In this document: one piece after another, positions 7,446 to 10,732 of the stretch
Layout: each line of letters starts with the position of its first letter
Position numbering within the stretch: position 1 is the first letter of the stretch
DNA from: [Eubacterium] saphenum
GTDB taxonomy: Bacteria > Bacillota > Clostridia > Oscillospirales > Ruminococcaceae
Assembly (NCBI GenBank): GCA_004554555.1
Contig: SFLN01000065.1
Location: 1-10,732, forward strand
Direction: 5' to 3'
Length of the DNA: 10,732 bases
Program-made: the position numbers and the translations under genes
Notes under the pieces: generated by a model
Seen by the model: the letters and a program-made list of their open reading frames with translations, nothing else
What the model was told of the DNA's origin: nothing
The model's database searches: none

Positions 7446-8924
7446 ATGAACAAAAGAAGCTGCGGAATTTTAATGCACATCACATCTCTGCCCTCGCCCT
7501 ACGGAATAGGCACGATGGGCGTTGAGGCGGAGAAATTTGCGCGCTGGCTGAAAAGCGCGGGGCAGAGCTACTGGCAGGTGCTCCCGACCGGACCTACCGG
7601 CTACGGCGACTCGCCGTATCAGCCGTTCTCGTCCTTTGCGGGAAACCCGCTGATGATTGACCTTGACGAGCTTTGCGACCAGGGGCTGCTGTCGAGAACG
7701 GACTGCGAAAATGCCGATTACGGCGCGGACCCCGATATTGTCGATTACGACAAAATCAGCAAAACGCGCAGCGAGCTGCTTCACAAGGCTTGCGCCGCGT
7801 TCACGGACGATGTCGGCTACACCTCGTTCAATCTGTATCAGGCGGATTGGCTCGAGGACTACGCGCTGTTTATGGCGCTGAAAAACAAGTACGGCGGGAA
7901 GCCTTGGACGGTCTGGGACGACGACATCAAGTTCCGCAAGCCCGAAGCGCTCGAGAAGTGCCGCGAGGAGCTTTCCGAGGAAATCCGCTACGAAAAATTC
8001 TGCCAGTATATCTTTTTCCGCCAGTGGACGCGCTTTCACCAGACCTGCAACTCAAACGGCGTGAAAATTATCGGCGATATCCCGATTTACGTTTCACCCG
8101 ACTCCGCGGACGTTTGGGCGAACCCGCAGCTCTTCGAGCTTGACGAGCGGCTGAACCCGAAACGCGTTGCGGGAGTGCCGCCGGATTACTTCTCGAAAAC
8201 GGGACAGCTTTGGGGCAACCCGCTGTACGATTGGGAAGCGATGAAGAAGGACAACTATTCGTGGTGGGTTAAACGAATGAAAAAGTCCGCGGAGCTTTAC
8301 GATATGCTGCGGATTGACCATTTCCGCGCGTTCGACACCTATTGGGCAATCCCGTTCGGACAGCCGACCGCCGAGTACGGAAAGTGGGAGCAGGGTCCCG
8401 GAATGGACTTGTTCAACGTGATAAAAAGCGAAATCAAGAACGTGGACATCATCGCCGAGGACCTGGGCGACATCTTCGACAGCGTGAAAAAGCTGCTTGC
8501 GGACACGGGTTTTCCGGGAATGAGGGTTTTGCAGTTCGGGTTCAACGACAAGAATGAGGACAACGACCACTTGCCGCACAACTACCCGAAAAACTGCGTC
8601 TGCTACACGGGAACGCACGACAACGCAACCTTCCGGCAGTGGTACAACGAGGCTGACGTGCCGACGAGATTGATGGCGAAAAAGTACCTTGAAAAGGGGC
8701 TGTTCAAGAGCCTTAACGACCGCGCGATAAGGTCGCTTTACGCGTCACGCTCGGCGCTTGCGATAGTACCGATGCAGGACGTATTAAACCTCGGCGCAAA
8801 GGCAAGAATGAACGTTCCGTCAACGCTCGGCGGGAACTGGGCGTGGCGAATGAAGCCGAACGCGCTCAAGGAAAAAACGGCTGAAAAGCTGCACGAATAC
8901 GCGGAAATTTATATGAGATTATGA
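7446..8924 (+). CDS. malQ: 4-alpha-glucanotransferase (amylomaltase, GH77)
   Basis: 492 residues, typical of a compact bacterial MalQ with no extra N-terminal domain. It cuts alpha-1,4-glucan chains and passes the glycosyl part to another glucan, releasing glucose when short maltodextrins are used; it acts in the cytoplasm. The start (RSCGILMHITSLPSPYGIGT) is the GH77 signature opening. Counting from the ATG, GDIPIYVSPDSADVW is at 210-224, the nucleophile is D291 in LRIDHFRAF, the acid/base is E338 in AEDLG, and the stabilising aspartate is D392 in TGTHDNAT. NVPSTLGGNWAWRM near residue 456 is also typical. It follows comM by 36 bp and overlaps the ttcA-like gene by 4 bp (ATGA). With the pullulanase two genes downstream it forms a glycogen/maltodextrin breakdown pair. 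Confidence 0.96.
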   Translation: MNKRSCGILMHITSLPSPYGIGTMGVEAEKFARWLKSAGQSYWQVLPTGPTGYGDSPYQPFSSFAGNPLMIDLDELCDQGLLSRTDCENADYGADPDIVDYDKISKTRSELLHKACAAFTDDVGYTSFNLYQADWLEDYALFMALKNKYGGKPWTVWDDDIKFRKPEALEKCREELSEEIRYEKFCQYIFFRQWTRFHQTCNSNGVKIIGDIPIYVSPDSADVWANPQLFELDERLNPKRVAGVPPDYFSKTGQLWGNPLYDWEAMKKDNYSWWVKRMKKSAELYDMLRIDHFRAFDTYWAIPFGQPTAEYGKWEQGPGMDLFNVIKSEIKNVDIIAEDLGDIFDSVKKLLADTGFPGMRVLQFGFNDKNEDNDHLPHNYPKNCVCYTGTHDNATFRQWYNEADVPTRLMAKKYLEKGLFKSLNDRAIRSLYASRSALAIVPMQDVLNLGAKARMNVPSTLGGNWAWRMKPNALKEKTAEKLHEYAEIYMRL

Positions 8925-9730
8925 GTGAAAATGTGATTGATAACGGGCTTACGCGCGAGTTTTCGGCGTCGCTTCTCGGGAAATTCGGGAAGGCGATTGA
9001 CGAGTATAAACTGCTGAAAAGCGGCGACAAAATCTGTGTTTGCGTTTCGGGCGGCAAGGACTCGCTGCTGCTGTCGGCGCTGTTTCGCGAGTACGAAAAG
9101 CACGGAAAGCTGCCGATTTCGGTAAAATATTTGTCGATGAACCCCGGCTTTTCCGATGAGGACGAGGAGCAGATAAAGCGTAATGCAAAGCGGCTTGACG
9201 TGGATTTGGAGTTCTTCAGAACGGACGTTTTTTCGCACGTTGAGGGGGAGAAAAATCCGTGCTTTTTGTGCTCGAAAATGCGGCGCGGGCTGTTGTACAA
9301 AAAAGCGCGGGAGCTCGGCTGCAACAAAATCGCGCTCGGGCACCACTTCGACGACGTAATCGAAAGCATACTGATGGGGATTTTGTACGGCGGGCAAACG
9401 GGAACAATGCTGCCGCGCGTGCAGGCGGCGCATTTTGAGGGAATGGAGCTTATCAGACCGCTGTATTTCGTGCGCGAGCGGGACGTAGTTTCGTGGGCAA
9501 ACTATTGCGGCTTGGAGCTTTCGGGGTGCAAATGCGTGCTCACAAAGCGCGGCGAGAATTCAAAGCGGGACTTCGTGAAACGGCTTATAGAGCGGCTTTG
9601 CGAGGACAACCCGCAGGTCGAGATGAACATTTTCCGCGCTGTCCAGAACATTCCGCTTGACCGGATAATTTCGTACAAGGACGAGCGCGGCGTGCACAAT
9701 TTTCTTGAAAAATATGATGAAAAAGATTGA
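8921..9730 (+). CDS. TtcA-like PP-loop ATPase, probable tRNA thiolation enzyme
   Basis: 269 residues. The ATP pyrophosphatase loop SGGKDS is at 43-48. CFLC at 114-117, followed by SKMRRGLLYKKARELG, is the TtcA signature, and GHHFDDVIES (140-149) is the second conserved nucleotide-site block. GCKC (202-205) lies where TtcA has its third cluster cysteine, so a [4Fe-4S] cluster held by C114, C117 and C203 or C205 is likely. In E. coli, TtcA adenylates C32 of some tRNAs and replaces oxygen with sulfur to give 2-thiocytidine. The Firmicutes relatives are far less studied and the target here is inferred, so I give no symbol. The start overlaps the malQ stop (ATGA) without a good ribosome site, and the end overlaps the pullulanase gene by 17 bp, so it looks translationally coupled on both sides. 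Confidence 0.88.
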   Translation: MSENVIDNGLTREFSASLLGKFGKAIDEYKLLKSGDKICVCVSGGKDSLLLSALFREYEKHGKLPISVKYLSMNPGFSDEDEEQIKRNAKRLDVDLEFFRTDVFSHVEGEKNPCFLCSKMRRGLLYKKARELGCNKIALGHHFDDVIESILMGILYGGQTGTMLPRVQAAHFEGMELIRPLYFVRERDVVSWANYCGLELSGCKCVLTKRGENSKRDFVKRLIERLCEDNPQVEMNIFRAVQNIPLDRIISYKDERGVHNFLEKYDEKD

Positions 9731-10732
9731 TTTGCAGGAAGCGGAGAGGCGGGTTTTTCGCGGAAAACTCGGCGCGATTTTCACACCCGAAAAAACGGTT
9801 TTCAGATTTTGGCAGCCGTTTGCCGAGAAGGCGTATTTGCGGCTCTATAATGCGGAAAATGAGCAGATTTTCTCGGCTGAAATGCACCGAAAAAACAACA
9901 TTTTTGAGTACGAAAAACGCGGAAATTGCGAGGGATTTTTGTACGATTTTTCGGTAATCGAGGATGGCTGCGAGCGCGTTTTCGCGGATATTTACGCTTG
10001 CGCTGTGACGCCCGACGGAACGCGCGGAATTGTCACGGATATGCAAAAAAACGCTCCAAAAGGCTGGGAAAACGACGATTTTGTGCGCGAAATCGAGCCG
10101 GAAAAAGCAGTGATTTACGAGGTTTCCGTGCGCGATTTTTCGATGGATAAGCACACAAAATTTGCAAGTAAAGGAAAATTTCTTGCATTTTGCGAGGGAA
10201 ATATCAAAAATTCCTACGGTGATGAAATCGGGCTGAATTATATAAAAAATCTCGGCGTAACGCATATTCAGCTTATGCCGATTTTTGATTTTAACAGCGA
10301 CGGCAGCGAGTATAACTGGGGATACAATCCAAGATTTTACAATGCACCGAGTAACAATTATTCGCTTAACAATGCGATTTTAGAGCTGCGAGAAATGATT
10401 TCGTACGCGCACGAAAAGGGAATTGGAGTTATCGCCGATGTGGTTTACAATCACGTTTTTTCGGCGGAAAAATCGAGTTTCGAAAAGCAGGTTCCGGGGT
10501 ATTTTTTTCGCGGTGACGGTGAGTTTTCAAACGGCTCGGGCTGCGGTAATGAATTTGCAAGTGAAAGATTAATGGCGAGAAAATTCATTTTGGATAGCTT
10601 GGAGTTCCTCACAAAAGAATATCATATTGATGGATTTCGATTTGATTTGATGGGACTTCTTGACGTGAAAACTATGCGTAAAATCGAGCGAAATTTGCGC
10701 AAGATAAACCCGAACATTCTGCTTTACGGAGA
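9714..10732 (+). CDS. pulA: Type I pullulanase (GH13, debranching), 3' end cut by window
   Basis: 339 complete codons are visible. The enzyme hydrolyses alpha-1,6 branch points in pullulan, limit dextrin or glycogen. Residues about 18-100 form the N-terminal CBM48-like domain (GKLGAIFTPEKTVFRFWQP, 18-36). The GH13 barrel follows, with the type I pullulanase motif YNWGYNP at 200-206 (the textbook form is YNWGYDP, so D has become N), region I DVVYNH at 242-247, GCGNEFASER at 276-285 and region II GFRFDLMGL with nucleophile D311. The window stops at LLYG plus two bases (GA) of the codon expected to encode the catalytic glutamate. There is no signal peptide, so it should be cytoplasmic and work with MalQ. 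Two ATG codons stand side by side (9714, 9717), and no clear ribosome site precedes them. The 17-bp overlap with the ttcA-like gene suggests reinitiation. From about 10140 the DNA is clearly more AT-rich than the genes before it. Confidence 0.93.
   Translation, partial: MMKKIDLQEAERRVFRGKLGAIFTPEKTVFRFWQPFAEKAYLRLYNAENEQIFSAEMHRKNNIFEYEKRGNCEGFLYDFSVIEDGCERVFADIYACAVTPDGTRGIVTDMQKNAPKGWENDDFVREIEPEKAVIYEVSVRDFSMDKHTKFASKGKFLAFCEGNIKNSYGDEIGLNYIKNLGVTHIQLMPIFDFNSDGSEYNWGYNPRFYNAPSNNYSLNNAILELREMISYAHEKGIGVIADVVYNHVFSAEKSSFEKQVPGYFFRGDGEFSNGSGCGNEFASERLMARKFILDSLEFLTKEYHIDGFRFDLMGLLDVKTMRKIERNLRKINPNILLYG

Overview
The window reads as chromosomal DNA from an anaerobic Firmicute, most likely a Clostridia member of the Oscillospiraceae/Ruminococcus type. 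This is inferred from strong GGAGG-type ribosome sites, an AT-rich intergenic region with textbook sigma-A promoters beside moderately GC-rich genes, tightly overlapping genes, and the gene set (RlmB, TadA, ComM/YifB, MalQ, a TtcA-type thiolase, a type I pullulanase). No RNA gene, insertion sequence, CRISPR array or terminator is visible, and almost every base is coding.

Layout. Two divergent transcription units leave a 201-bp AT-rich region (5679-5879). It carries two face-away promoters, each with a 17-bp spacer and an extended -10. The leftward unit runs rlmB (23S rRNA 2'-O-methyltransferase), a 1008-residue membrane protein, tadA (tRNA A34 deaminase) and a polysaccharide/lipid-type flippase that runs off the left edge. 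The rightward unit runs comM (AAA+ Mg-chelatase-like ATPase), malQ (4-alpha-glucanotransferase), a ttcA-like PP-loop tRNA thiolase and pulA (type I pullulanase, cut by the right edge just at its catalytic acid/base position). Gaps inside both units are 14-36 bp, or the genes overlap, so each is probably one operon.

How the genes work together. MalQ and PulA form a cytoplasmic glycogen/maltodextrin-degrading pair. RlmB, TadA and the TtcA-like protein are all RNA modification enzymes. ComM handles incoming or recombining DNA. The flippase is an envelope protein.

The most notable object is the 1008-residue protein at 1903-4929. Its C-terminal 600 residues follow the layout of a P1B-type (heavy-metal) ATPase: four membrane helices, a loop, two helices, a large cytoplasmic domain, two helices. 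The alignable landmarks are degenerate. The DKTGT phosphorylation motif reads DAKTI, the CPx site reads SCS, and I see no TGE, HP or GDGxND motif. It is preceded by about 400 residues of charged, apparently disordered sequence with internal repeats. I read it as a catalytically dead pseudo-P-type ATPase turned to a scaffold or sensor role. That call rests on reading the sequence, not on a database search.
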